From assembly GCA_018333455.1 (NCBI GenBank), contig JAGXTN010000065.1:1-56027 (forward strand): DNA of 56,027 nucleotides. Reading direction: 5' to 3'. Under the pieces are notes generated by a model. It was not told where the DNA came from and did no database searches. It saw only the letters and a list, made by a program, of their open reading frames with translations. A program made the translations under genes and the position numbers. Source of the DNA: Dethiobacter sp. GTDB taxonomy: Bacteria > Bacillota > Dethiobacteria > Dethiobacterales > Dethiobacteraceae. This document shows, one piece after another, positions 33,413-40,756 of this stretch. Numbering within the stretch: position 1 is the first letter of the stretch; every line of letters begins with the position of its first letter.

Positions 33413-34123
33413 CTGAGTCTGCGCATCGGAATCACCTGCAATCTAAAAAATAATGAGAACAGATTAAGCAGCGCCTATGTTCGGGCAGTAGCCAACACAG
33501 GGGCTGTGCCTTTTCTTTTGCCGGTTTGCGGGAGTAGGTATCAGTGGCAGGAAATGCTCGCTAGCGTTGACGGGCTGCTCTTAAGCGGTGGTGGTGACCC
33601 GGATGCCTGGCTTTATGGGGAGGATGCTTTGCCCGGCCAAGGGTATGTGCAGCCGGAGAGAGACGCCATGGAGTTGTATCTAGCCCGTCGTGCGCTGGCT
33701 AAAGGCATCCCGCTGCTAGGAATTTGTCGCGGAGCGCAAATTATGGCGGTGGCGGCAGGCGGGACACTTCACCAAGATTTGACAGGTGTCCAGAAAATAC
33801 AACACCAGCAGAGAGCGCCCCGTACATATCCTATTCACATAGTTAAAGTAAGACGGTCGTCCTTACTCCGGAAGATTCTGCAAACAGCAGAAATTCGGGT
33901 TAACAGCCTGCACCATCAAGCGGTAAAGCAGCCCGGCAGATTAGTTGTTTCTGCGGTAGCGCCGGATGGAGTAACGGAAGCGATGGAACTGCCTGGTCAT
34001 CTTTTTGCGTTGGGAGTTCAGTGGCATCCCGAGTGGCTCGCAGACAGCCACAGGCATGGGCGGGCACTTTTTGAGGCACTGCTGGTTGCGGCACAAAAAA
34101 AAAGAAAGCAGGCTAATTCCTGA
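33413..34123 (+). CDS. Class I glutamine amidotransferase-like hydrolase (peptidase C26)
   Basis: The frame gives 236 residues when read from CTG 33413, eight bases after a GGGAGG site; the first ordinary start (GTG 33506) would cut off the conserved strand LRIGITCNL and helix AYVRAVANTGAVP. The nucleophile is Cys in LLGICRGAQIMA, and the His-Glu pair is in GVQWHPEW. The family hydrolyses gamma-glutamyl bonds, as in PuuD, which acts on gamma-glutamyl-GABA; no polyamine genes are nearby, so the substrate is open. An alternative is a mis-sequenced start codon. Confidence 0.85.
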   Translation: MSLRIGITCNLKNNENRLSSAYVRAVANTGAVPFLLPVCGSRYQWQEMLASVDGLLLSGGGDPDAWLYGEDALPGQGYVQPERDAMELYLARRALAKGIPLLGICRGAQIMAVAAGGTLHQDLTGVQKIQHQQRAPRTYPIHIVKVRRSSLLRKILQTAEIRVNSLHHQAVKQPGRLVVSAVAPDGVTEAMELPGHLFALGVQWHPEWLADSHRHGRALFEALLVAAQKKRKQANS

Positions 34124-34291
34124 ATTTTTGCCAGATGATCCCGATAATCGGCTAAAATGCGAATCGCACATGGCTGATGCAAATCGAACAAGTTGATTTG
34201 AAAAATACTTGCACTTTTTTTAGATTGTGTTATCATAAGAGTATTCCTGTAGGCCTTTTTAGGGTAGGGAATATTTTTTTATTCACTGTGC

Positions 34292-34342
34292 AAGTTACAA
34301 AAAACACAAAGTTACAAAAGACACAAAGTTGCAAAAAAATGT
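34292..34342 (+). repeat. Three tandem 17-base repeats in the serA leader
   Basis: AAGTTACAAAAAACACA (34292-34308), AAGTTACAAAAGACACA (34309-34325) and a third unit starting AAGTTGCAAAAAAA (34326-34342) stand head to tail. They lie between the probable promoter TTGCAC/TATCAT (about 34210-34237) and the serA ribosome site. They may be helical-phase-offset binding sites or a replication-slippage product. Confidence 0.75.
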
Positions 34343-34366
34343 GTGGGATCAGAGGAGGGTATATGC

Positions 34367-35944
34367 ATGAAAGTGCTTGTTAGTGATCAGATTTCTGACT
34401 TGGGGGTGGCCAAGCTTAGGGAAAAAGCGCTGGTGGATGTAAAGACTGACATGACACCGGAGCAGCTCGTCGCTGTAATTTCCCAGTATGACGCGCTTGT
34501 GGTTCGCAGTTCCACAAAAGTCACCCGACAGGTGCTCGAGGCAGGCACAAACCTAAAAGTTGTTGGCAGGGCTGGTGTGGGTGTAGATAATATTGACGTG
34601 GAAGCCGCTACAGAGCGGGGGATAATTGTGATCAATGCTCCCGAGGGTAATACTATCTCCGCTGCAGAACACACCATTGCCATGATGACTTCTCTGGCCA
34701 GAAATATTCCTGATGCATCTACTTCCATGAAAAAGGGAGAATGGAAGCGCAGTAAATTTATGGGCGTGGAGCTGTATAAAAAGACTTTGGGCGTTGTGGG
34801 TATAGGCCGGATTGGCAGTGAAGTTATTAAGCGGGCGAAAGCCATGGATATGGATATCTTAGCTTATGACCCTTATATTGCCGCGGAGCGCGCCGAAAAA
34901 ATGGGTGTAACACTAACCAGTTTGGAAGAAATTTACCGCAAAGCTGATTTTATAACAGTGCATACTCCTTTAACAAAAGCTACAAAACATATGATTGGCA
35001 AAAAAGAACTGGCAATGATGAAAGATGGCGTGCGGATTATTAACTGCGCTCGCGGTGGCCTTATCGACGAAAATGCGCTCTATGATGCACTTGTTTCCGG
35101 GAAGGTAGCCGGTGCTGCCCTAGATGTTTTTGAAGAAGAACCGGTCAGCTGCAATCCTCTTTGTTCATTGTCAAGTGTAATTGCCACGCCTCATTTGGGA
35201 GCGTCTACCGAAGAAGCGCAAGTCAATGTCGCTGTGCAGGTGGCAGAGCAGGTGGCCAATGCGTTACTGGGTGAACCACTCGTTAGCGCAGTCAACGTGC
35301 CTGTTATCCCGCCCGAGACACTGGCAGATGTGAAACCGTTCATTCCTTTGCTGAAAAAATTAGGTTCATTCTATACCCAGGTCTTTAACGGACAGGTGGA
35401 AGCTGTAGAAATCCTCTACAGTGGAGAAATTGCTAACTACCCGGTGACGCCGCTGACTAACTCGTTTTTAATAGGACTGTTGTCGGTAATCCTCCAGGAG
35501 ACGGTTAACTATGTGAACGCGCCGGTGATTGCTAAACAAAGGGGAATTAAAGTTCGGGAAGTAGTAAGCAAGACGGTGGAAAATTTTACGAACCTAATTA
35601 CTGTCACTATAAAAACGGCAGACGGTACTCAGACTATTGCCGGCACTCTTTTCAATAGAGATGATATTCGCATTGTACAAATCGGCAAGTACCGAATTGA
35701 AGTCATACCCTCCCGCTATATGCTGGTTACCACATATATGGACATGCCAGGCGTGATTGGCCGCTTTGGCATTACTCTTGGCAATCACAATATTAATATT
35801 GCCGGCATGCAGGTGGGACGTCAATCCATTGGCGGAGAAGCGGTGATGGTGTTACAGGTTGACTCTCCTGTTTCTGAAGAGATTATAGCGAAACTGCAAG
35901 AATTGGATGCTATCATGTCCATTCGCTTCGTTAGGCTGGATTAA
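34367..35944 (+). CDS. serA: D-3-phosphoglycerate dehydrogenase
   Basis: The 525-residue enzyme starts serine synthesis by oxidising 3-phosphoglycerate. The NAD-binding VVGIGRIGSEVIKRA, catalytic Arg in INCARGGLIDE, Glu in FEEEPVS and His in ATPHLGAS are all present. It is the long form with an intervening ASB domain and a C-terminal ACT domain (VTTYMDMPGVIGRFG), which binds serine. ATG 34367 is spaced well from AGGAGGG. No serC is adjacent. Confidence 0.94.
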   Translation: MKVLVSDQISDLGVAKLREKALVDVKTDMTPEQLVAVISQYDALVVRSSTKVTRQVLEAGTNLKVVGRAGVGVDNIDVEAATERGIIVINAPEGNTISAAEHTIAMMTSLARNIPDASTSMKKGEWKRSKFMGVELYKKTLGVVGIGRIGSEVIKRAKAMDMDILAYDPYIAAERAEKMGVTLTSLEEIYRKADFITVHTPLTKATKHMIGKKELAMMKDGVRIINCARGGLIDENALYDALVSGKVAGAALDVFEEEPVSCNPLCSLSSVIATPHLGASTEEAQVNVAVQVAEQVANALLGEPLVSAVNVPVIPPETLADVKPFIPLLKKLGSFYTQVFNGQVEAVEILYSGEIANYPVTPLTNSFLIGLLSVILQETVNYVNAPVIAKQRGIKVREVVSKTVENFTNLITVTIKTADGTQTIAGTLFNRDDIRIVQIGKYRIEVIPSRYMLVTTYMDMPGVIGRFGITLGNHNINIAGMQVGRQSIGGEAVMVLQVDSPVSEEIIAKLQELDAIMSIRFVRLD

Positions 35945-35947
35945 AGC

Positions 35948-36376
35948 CTAGTAGATTTCAAAGTTAATGCTGCGCAGCTTCCTTCCGTCGTTCTCAAACA
36001 ACCCGAAATGTAGGGAACGGCGGGGGAAGTACTTTTTTGTCAGAGAAAAAACGTGACAATTGTTCCCCTGACTTTGACCGATGATTTTGCATGTTAAGTA
36101 GCGAAAAAGTACCAGCTCTGCTCTAAAATTCAGGCAAATTATAAACAGCTCTCCCGCCGGCGGTGTGTCGTTCAGTTTAATTTGCATGCGAGTCAATGCG
36201 CTTTGAAGCGCTGCACTGTCCTGAAAGAGAAAGAACTGTGGGCCGGAGAGGTTAAACGGATTTGGCCAGGCTGCATTTTGAGCAAGCGGATTGATAGAGA
36301 TGGGAATATATTGTAAAATAGGGTAATTGAGAAAATTTGCGGCATTCTTCATCTTGGCAACTATTCCCCTCAGCAT
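35948..36376 (-). CDS. Hypothetical protein, no recognised family
   Basis: A 142-codon gene on the minus strand with a good AAAGGAG site eight bases before ATG. The product is neutral to basic, with hydrophobic stretches such as ELFIICLNFRAELVLFRYL but no clear membrane span or signal peptide. The C terminus reads FGLFENDGRKLRSINFEIY. I do not recognise a domain. It is convergent with serA (three bases apart, no hairpin between) and divergent from the FAH gene across 56 bases. The ribosome site and clean position argue that it is real. Confidence 0.6.
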   Translation of the reverse strand: MLRGIVAKMKNAANFLNYPILQYIPISINPLAQNAAWPNPFNLSGPQFFLFQDSAALQSALTRMQIKLNDTPPAGELFIICLNFRAELVLFRYLTCKIIGQSQGNNCHVFSLTKKYFPRRSLHFGLFENDGRKLRSINFEIY

Positions 36377-36432
36377 TTTAACTATCTCCTTTACATAATT
36401 TTTGTTAAACTAAACTCTTTAGGAGGAGACAA

Positions 36433-37206
36433 ATGATGAAATGGGCCAGATTTAAAAAGGGCAACTGTGAGTATACCGGTTTCTTGGCAGAAGGTGCTCT
36501 TCATGCGGTAGAGGGCGAGATCTATACGGGCGACTGGCGCAAAACAGGAGAGACTTTTCTCCTCGCCGAGGTGGAACTGCTCGCTCCCTGCCGCCCCACT
36601 AAGGTAGTCTGTATCGGCCTGAACTACCGTGATCATGCTGAGGAAATGGGCGAGGATTTGCCTGCAGAGCCGATCCTTTTTTTAAAGCCGCCATCTGCGG
36701 TGAGCGGCGCAGGCCAGTTTATTCTCTATCCGGAGTGGATTGGCCGTATGGACTATGAAGCAGAACTGGCTGTGGTGCTCGGTAAACGGGGAAAAAATAT
36801 TTCGGTTGAAGGCGCAGCGGAGTATATTTTCGGTTTTACCTGTGGCAACGACATCACCGCCCGCCATTTACAAAAGAAAGACGGCCAGTGGAGCAGGGCA
36901 AAATCGTTTGACACTTTTTGCCCCTTAGGCCCTTGGATTGCTACCGGAATTGATGCGTCCGCACTGAATATCTCTCTTACTGTGAATGGGGAGGTAAAGC
37001 AGCAGTCGTCTACAGCTCAGCTAGTGGCTAATCCGGCGCAACTGGTGGCGTTCGTTTCCCGTGTGATGACCTTGGAGGCAGGGGATGTGATTCTGACGGG
37101 GACGCCTTCCGGCGTGGGTCCGCTAAAACCAGGCGATAGTGTAACCGTCCGTATCGAGCAGGTCGGGGAACTGACAAACACTGTGATTGCAGAAAGTGTA
37201 GCCTAA
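36433..37206 (+). CDS. Fumarylacetoacetate hydrolase-family protein
   Basis: A 257-residue FAH-fold enzyme. Metal-ligand segments are visible: DYEAELAVVLGK (Glu pair) and GFTCGNDITAR (Asp), plus CIGLNYRDHAEEMG near residue 60 and the ILTGTPSGVG end. Family members hydrolyse or decarboxylate beta-keto acids, including acylpyruvate hydrolases and oxaloacetate decarboxylases; the substrate is not evident. Two ATG codons in a row follow AGGAGGAGA. It is monocistronic, with a terminator about 160 bases later. Confidence 0.88.
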   Translation: MMKWARFKKGNCEYTGFLAEGALHAVEGEIYTGDWRKTGETFLLAEVELLAPCRPTKVVCIGLNYRDHAEEMGEDLPAEPILFLKPPSAVSGAGQFILYPEWIGRMDYEAELAVVLGKRGKNISVEGAAEYIFGFTCGNDITARHLQKKDGQWSRAKSFDTFCPLGPWIATGIDASALNISLTVNGEVKQQSSTAQLVANPAQLVAFVSRVMTLEAGDVILTGTPSGVGPLKPGDSVTVRIEQVGELTNTVIAESVA

Positions 37207-37365
37207 GTCGATTTCTGATAAAAAAGCTGACCGTCTAAGGAGATGGCTTCTGGCGTGGGCGGTTGGCTTGGAGATTTCTATTCTCTGGGCATGATTAATA
37301 TATTAAAGATTTCCTGAATGTGTGTGAGAAAGCTAGCAAGTTTAAAGTCAAAGGTGATTTCTAGC

Positions 37366-37408
37366 AAATAAAAAACCGCAGGCAAAAAGTGCCTACGGTT
37401 TTTTATTT
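37366..37408 (+). terminator. Bidirectional terminator
   Basis: AAATAAAAAACCG...CGGTTTTTTATTT brackets an inner GGCA/TGCC stem, with A-tract and T-tract on both sides. It separates the FAH gene from the DUF1614-spoIIP operon. A GCTAG/CTAGC inverted repeat lies just before it. The rest of 37207-37484 shows nothing recognisable. Confidence 0.85.
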
Positions 37409-37484
37409 GGTAAGGATGATTTTTTTTTGCTTTTTAAGGGAAGGCTAAGCACAATTAACCGCCGGAATAGAAAGGGGAGAAAAG

Positions 37485-38114
37485 ATGTACACGAGCAATG
37501 TAGGTATTCTAATCCTGATTGTAGTTACCGCATTAGTTTATTTTGGTTTTCTCCACCGCGTGCTGGACAGGATGCGTTTGAATAAAGTAGAGGCATTGGT
37601 AATTCTGCTGTCAATGCTCGCAGCCGGTTTTTTGCCCAATATCCCGCTGCTGCTCGGTTTATCAATTAATATCGGCGGCGCAATTATCCCGATGGTTGTG
37701 GCAATCTACCTGATTGTGTCGGCAGATGAAGCGGCCGAGAAACGCAGGGCACTGATTACGACAGGTGCGGTGGCAGTGCTTGTCTATTTAACAGATAAAA
37801 TTCTGCCTGTGGAGCCAGGAGCCCTGGGTTTCGATCTGGATCCTCTGTTTGTTCCGGCTGCGTTGGCAGCAGTTATCGCATACATCTTGGGGCGGTCACG
37901 TCGTGCCGCTTTTGTCGGTGGCGTTTTTGGCGTGATTCTCACTGACATAATTGCCTGGGTGGAAAACCTGATTATCTACCAGTTGCACGTTCCGATTGTG
38001 CTTGGTTCCACCGGCATTTTTGGTGCGGCCGTTATTGGCGGCATGGGTGCGGTGTTGCTGGCAGAGTTGGTGGGAGAAATTCTTGAGCGTTTGCAAGGAG
38101 GACCGAAGGTATGA
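37485..38114 (+). CDS. DUF1614 membrane protein
   Basis: A 209-residue integral membrane protein with about seven spans and conserved polar stretches such as NIPLLLGLSINIGGAIIPMVVAIYL and GVILTDIIAWVENL. It matches the DUF1614 family, found in spore-forming Firmicutes, often beside spoIIP. It overlaps spoIIP by four bases, so it is likely expressed in sporulation. GGGGAG precedes ATG. The biochemical role is unknown. Confidence 0.82.
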   Translation: MYTSNVGILILIVVTALVYFGFLHRVLDRMRLNKVEALVILLSMLAAGFLPNIPLLLGLSINIGGAIIPMVVAIYLIVSADEAAEKRRALITTGAVAVLVYLTDKILPVEPGALGFDLDPLFVPAALAAVIAYILGRSRRAAFVGGVFGVILTDIIAWVENLIIYQLHVPIVLGSTGIFGAAVIGGMGAVLLAELVGEILERLQGGPKV

Positions 38115-39421
38115 AACGTCGTAGCTTAGTTTTGCTCTTGTTGGTTGCCATGGTCTTGGCCGGCTTACTTGTGCAGAGGATGACAGTGGGTGCTCTGCCT
38201 GCTATCAGGCCGCTATCTGAATTTTTAGCCTGGCCGATGGAGGATATTTCTAAAGAAGATGTATTGGCAGCCAGATATTGGACGATGGTAGACGAAAATG
38301 GCCGGGAACTCCTGATTACCGGCCGCAGGATCCATGTGGGCGATGAGTTTATTACAGGCGACAACAGACTTTACCGTGTTTTTCGCATTAGTGAACGGAC
38401 TGCCTACTCGCGCTTTGTACGGGAGGTGGGTGCCGTTTTCAGTGAGCAGAGGGAAAGTATTTTGGTGACTTGGCTGGACCGCTTGGGGTTAGGCGATTAT
38501 CCTGCACAACCTGCCGCAGAAAATGAAGGGATGGAGCCGGCAGCGGCTCCAAGAGGATTGATCGGGATTTACCATACTCATAACGCCGAGTCGTATATAC
38601 CGAGTGACGGCGATGCTTTTGTCGTGCCTAAAGGAGGCATTCACAAAGTAGGGCGGGTCTTTGTTGAAAACTTGGAGGAGAAAGGTATCCGGGTAGTTTT
38701 TGACGAGACGCTGCACCTTCCTCACGACCGAGGAGCTTACCGGCGCTCCCGTGCAACGACAGAAAGGCTGTTGGCCAAAGGGCCTGACGTCGTTTTTGAC
38801 GTACATCGCGATGCGGCGCCACGTCATGTCTATGCAGCGCAAATCGATGGTGATTGGGTAACGCAAGTCAAGTTTGTGGTCGGGCGGCAAAATCCAAACA
38901 TGCATTTGACGCGTCAGTTCGCGCTTGATTTAAAACGAATTTCTGATAAGGTTCATCCCAATCTGGTCAAAGGCATTTTCATGGGGCGGGGTAACTTTAA
39001 TCAGGATTTGACACCACTTAACCTCCTCTTGGAAGTGGGTGCACACACCAATTCCAGGGAAGCAGCAAAAGATGGTATAGCCCTCTTTGCCGATGCGGTG
39101 GCTCTCTATTTCTACGGTCCGGAGGGAGAGCTTTTGGCTCCGGCGCCGGGGGCGTTGGAGGAAACAGGCAACAGGTTAGCACTTCGTTCCATTCTTTTCC
39201 TGCTTGGCGGCACGGCTGCCATCGTCATTGGGTTTATCCTGTTAAATACCGGCCGCTTCGGTAGTTTGCAGACTGCTCTCGGCCCTTGGCTGGGGAAGGT
39301 CCGCAACAGACTTGAACAGGGCGACCGTTCTCTCGCTCCTTGGCAGGAAAAAATCAGGAACGGTTCCCTGAGCATGAAAGACAAGCTGCTACAGCTTTCA
39401 TCTCGGGTTCGTCGTAAATAG
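38111..39421 (+). CDS. spoIIP: Stage II sporulation protein P
   Basis: The 436-residue protein is a cell-wall amidase/endopeptidase needed for septal thinning and engulfment, working with SpoIID and SpoIIM. An N-terminal span (about 5-25) leads to a catalytic domain with the zinc motif YHTHNAESY (near residue 157), VVFDVHRDA and LLLEVGAHTNS. An additional C-terminal span (about 360-380, FLLGGTAAIVIGFILL) and basic tail follow, which not every SpoIIP has. The DUF1614 gene is its operon partner. Confidence 0.9.
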   Translation: MKRRSLVLLLLVAMVLAGLLVQRMTVGALPAIRPLSEFLAWPMEDISKEDVLAARYWTMVDENGRELLITGRRIHVGDEFITGDNRLYRVFRISERTAYSRFVREVGAVFSEQRESILVTWLDRLGLGDYPAQPAAENEGMEPAAAPRGLIGIYHTHNAESYIPSDGDAFVVPKGGIHKVGRVFVENLEEKGIRVVFDETLHLPHDRGAYRRSRATTERLLAKGPDVVFDVHRDAAPRHVYAAQIDGDWVTQVKFVVGRQNPNMHLTRQFALDLKRISDKVHPNLVKGIFMGRGNFNQDLTPLNLLLEVGAHTNSREAAKDGIALFADAVALYFYGPEGELLAPAPGALEETGNRLALRSILFLLGGTAAIVIGFILLNTGRFGSLQTALGPWLGKVRNRLEQGDRSLAPWQEKIRNGSLSMKDKLLQLSSRVRRK

Positions 39422-39474
39422 GCTACCCTAGGAGAACGAAAACAGTTTTACAAAAAGAGTGAGCCACCATTTTG

Positions 39475-39542
39475 CAGCCAGCTCCAAGTTAATCAGTTCT
39501 TCTTGAAAATAACCGTGAGTCAAGAACAGTTGCTCTAGGGCA
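39475..39542 (-). pseudogene. 68-base fragment duplicated from the phosphohexomutase gene
   Basis: This segment matches 41101-41168, inside the mutase gene, at 64 of 68 positions and in the same orientation. Homology stops sharply on both sides. No reading frame is used here. The two copies flank the MNT/HEPN genes, suggesting a duplication or insertion event. In the remaining 39422-39735 gap I see only a TATAAT at about 39698 before the MNT gene. Confidence 0.85.
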
Positions 39543-39735
39543 ACCGTTTGGCCGTCGCCGACGCTGTGATTTACCCGGATTTAGGCGGCAGGCTTTCTTT
39601 CTGCCGGAAGAATAGAGCAGATAGTTCGGGGAACAGAGGTGAAAATGTCTATGTAATTTTATTGGAAAAAGTTGTATAGTTTTTCCGGCGGTATCATGTA
39701 TAATAGAAAAAAGGGTTGCCAAGGGGGGATGGACT

Positions 39736-40098
39736 GTGCTGACGCCGGAAGAATTAAAAGCATACGCGTCCGGCTGGAAGAGACGTTCACAAGAAAAACA
39801 GCGAAAACGGGATATCCTCCGTGGTGAAGCCATGGGCAGGGCTTATCTTGTTGCCCGGCTGTTACGGGAAAAGTATGGAGTGAAGCGCGTAATCCTTTTT
39901 GGATCTCTGGCAGAAGGAATGGTGCGGGATGGATCAGATATCGATTTGGTGGCAGAAGGATTAGATATGGATCGTTTTATAGATATTTACTGGGATGCAT
40001 CGCAACTTGCTCATCCGTTTGAACTTGATTTAGTACCGCTGGAAAGTGCCACGGGGCCGCTCTTGCGCAGAATACAGAAAAGCGGGGTAGAGATTTAA
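39736..40098 (+). CDS. MNT-type nucleotidyltransferase (antitoxin of HEPN/MNT pair)
   Basis: A 120-residue minimal nucleotidyltransferase: ILFGSLAEGMVRDGSDIDLV contains GS and the DxD metal pair, with a later acidic ELDLVPLE giving the third carboxylate. In MntA-type antitoxins this activity AMPylates the HEPN toxin. GTG is the start after a strong GGGGGGAT site. An N-terminal basic helix of about 30 residues (SGWKRRSQEKQRKRD) is longer than in minimal family members. The partner gene begins at the stop codon base. Confidence 0.88.
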   Translation: MLTPEELKAYASGWKRRSQEKQRKRDILRGEAMGRAYLVARLLREKYGVKRVILFGSLAEGMVRDGSDIDLVAEGLDMDRFIDIYWDASQLAHPFELDLVPLESATGPLLRRIQKSGVEI

Positions 40099-40574
40099 TG
40101 AAACATGAGTTAATTCTGCTTCGGGATGAGATTGAGGAGGAACTGGCTAATATAGCGGAGCTGAAACGAAGCGTATCAGAGATTACCTCCCAGGAATTGA
40201 GCAATGAAGTTGAAAAGCGGGTTACCGCATCATTGCTGAATGATTTCTATCTTGCCGCAGAACGCATCTTTAAACGCATTGCAAAAGAACTGGATGGCGG
40301 TATGCCGGAAGGGGAAGAGTGGCATAAAACGCTGCTAAGGCAAATGTCTGTGGATCTGCCGGAAGTCAGGCCTTATGTCATTAATAAAGTTCTTTACACA
40401 AAACTTGAGGAATACCTTAAATTCAGGCACCTTGTCCGGAATATTTACGGATTTCAGCTTGACTACCGGCGATTTCGTCATTTAGTTAATGAGTTGGATA
40501 ATGTATCTGAGGAGTTTGAGAATCAAGTTCTTCATTTTCTGAATATCATGACTAATATTGCCAGCAGTTACTGA
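40098..40574 (+). CDS. HepT-like HEPN-domain protein (toxin of HEPN/MNT pair)
   Basis: A 158-residue all-helical protein of the HepT-like type, with KFRHLVRNIYGFQLDY as its signature segment. HEPN RNases use Rx4-6H; here the corresponding stretch reads R110-H-L-V-R-N115, so the usual terminal His is Asn and cleavage activity is uncertain. It shares one base with the MNT gene (TAATG). The pair is a standard toxin-antitoxin arrangement and sits between two copies of a mutase gene fragment, suggesting acquisition. Confidence 0.82.
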   Translation: MKHELILLRDEIEEELANIAELKRSVSEITSQELSNEVEKRVTASLLNDFYLAAERIFKRIAKELDGGMPEGEEWHKTLLRQMSVDLPEVRPYVINKVLYTKLEEYLKFRHLVRNIYGFQLDYRRFRHLVNELDNVSEEFENQVLHFLNIMTNIASSY

Positions 40575-40756
40575 AGATTAACCGAAACGTATTGAATATG
40601 TTAACTATTTGTATGCCCAGCTAAGGCTGGGAAGTTCAGCGGGGGACAGACCCGCCCCGAACAATCCCTCTGGCCCAAAGCGTTAGCGTAGGTGGGACTT
40701 TTCAGTCGGGTGGAGTAGAGTCTCCACCTGCGCAATGAAGGCGAATAGAAAAATCT

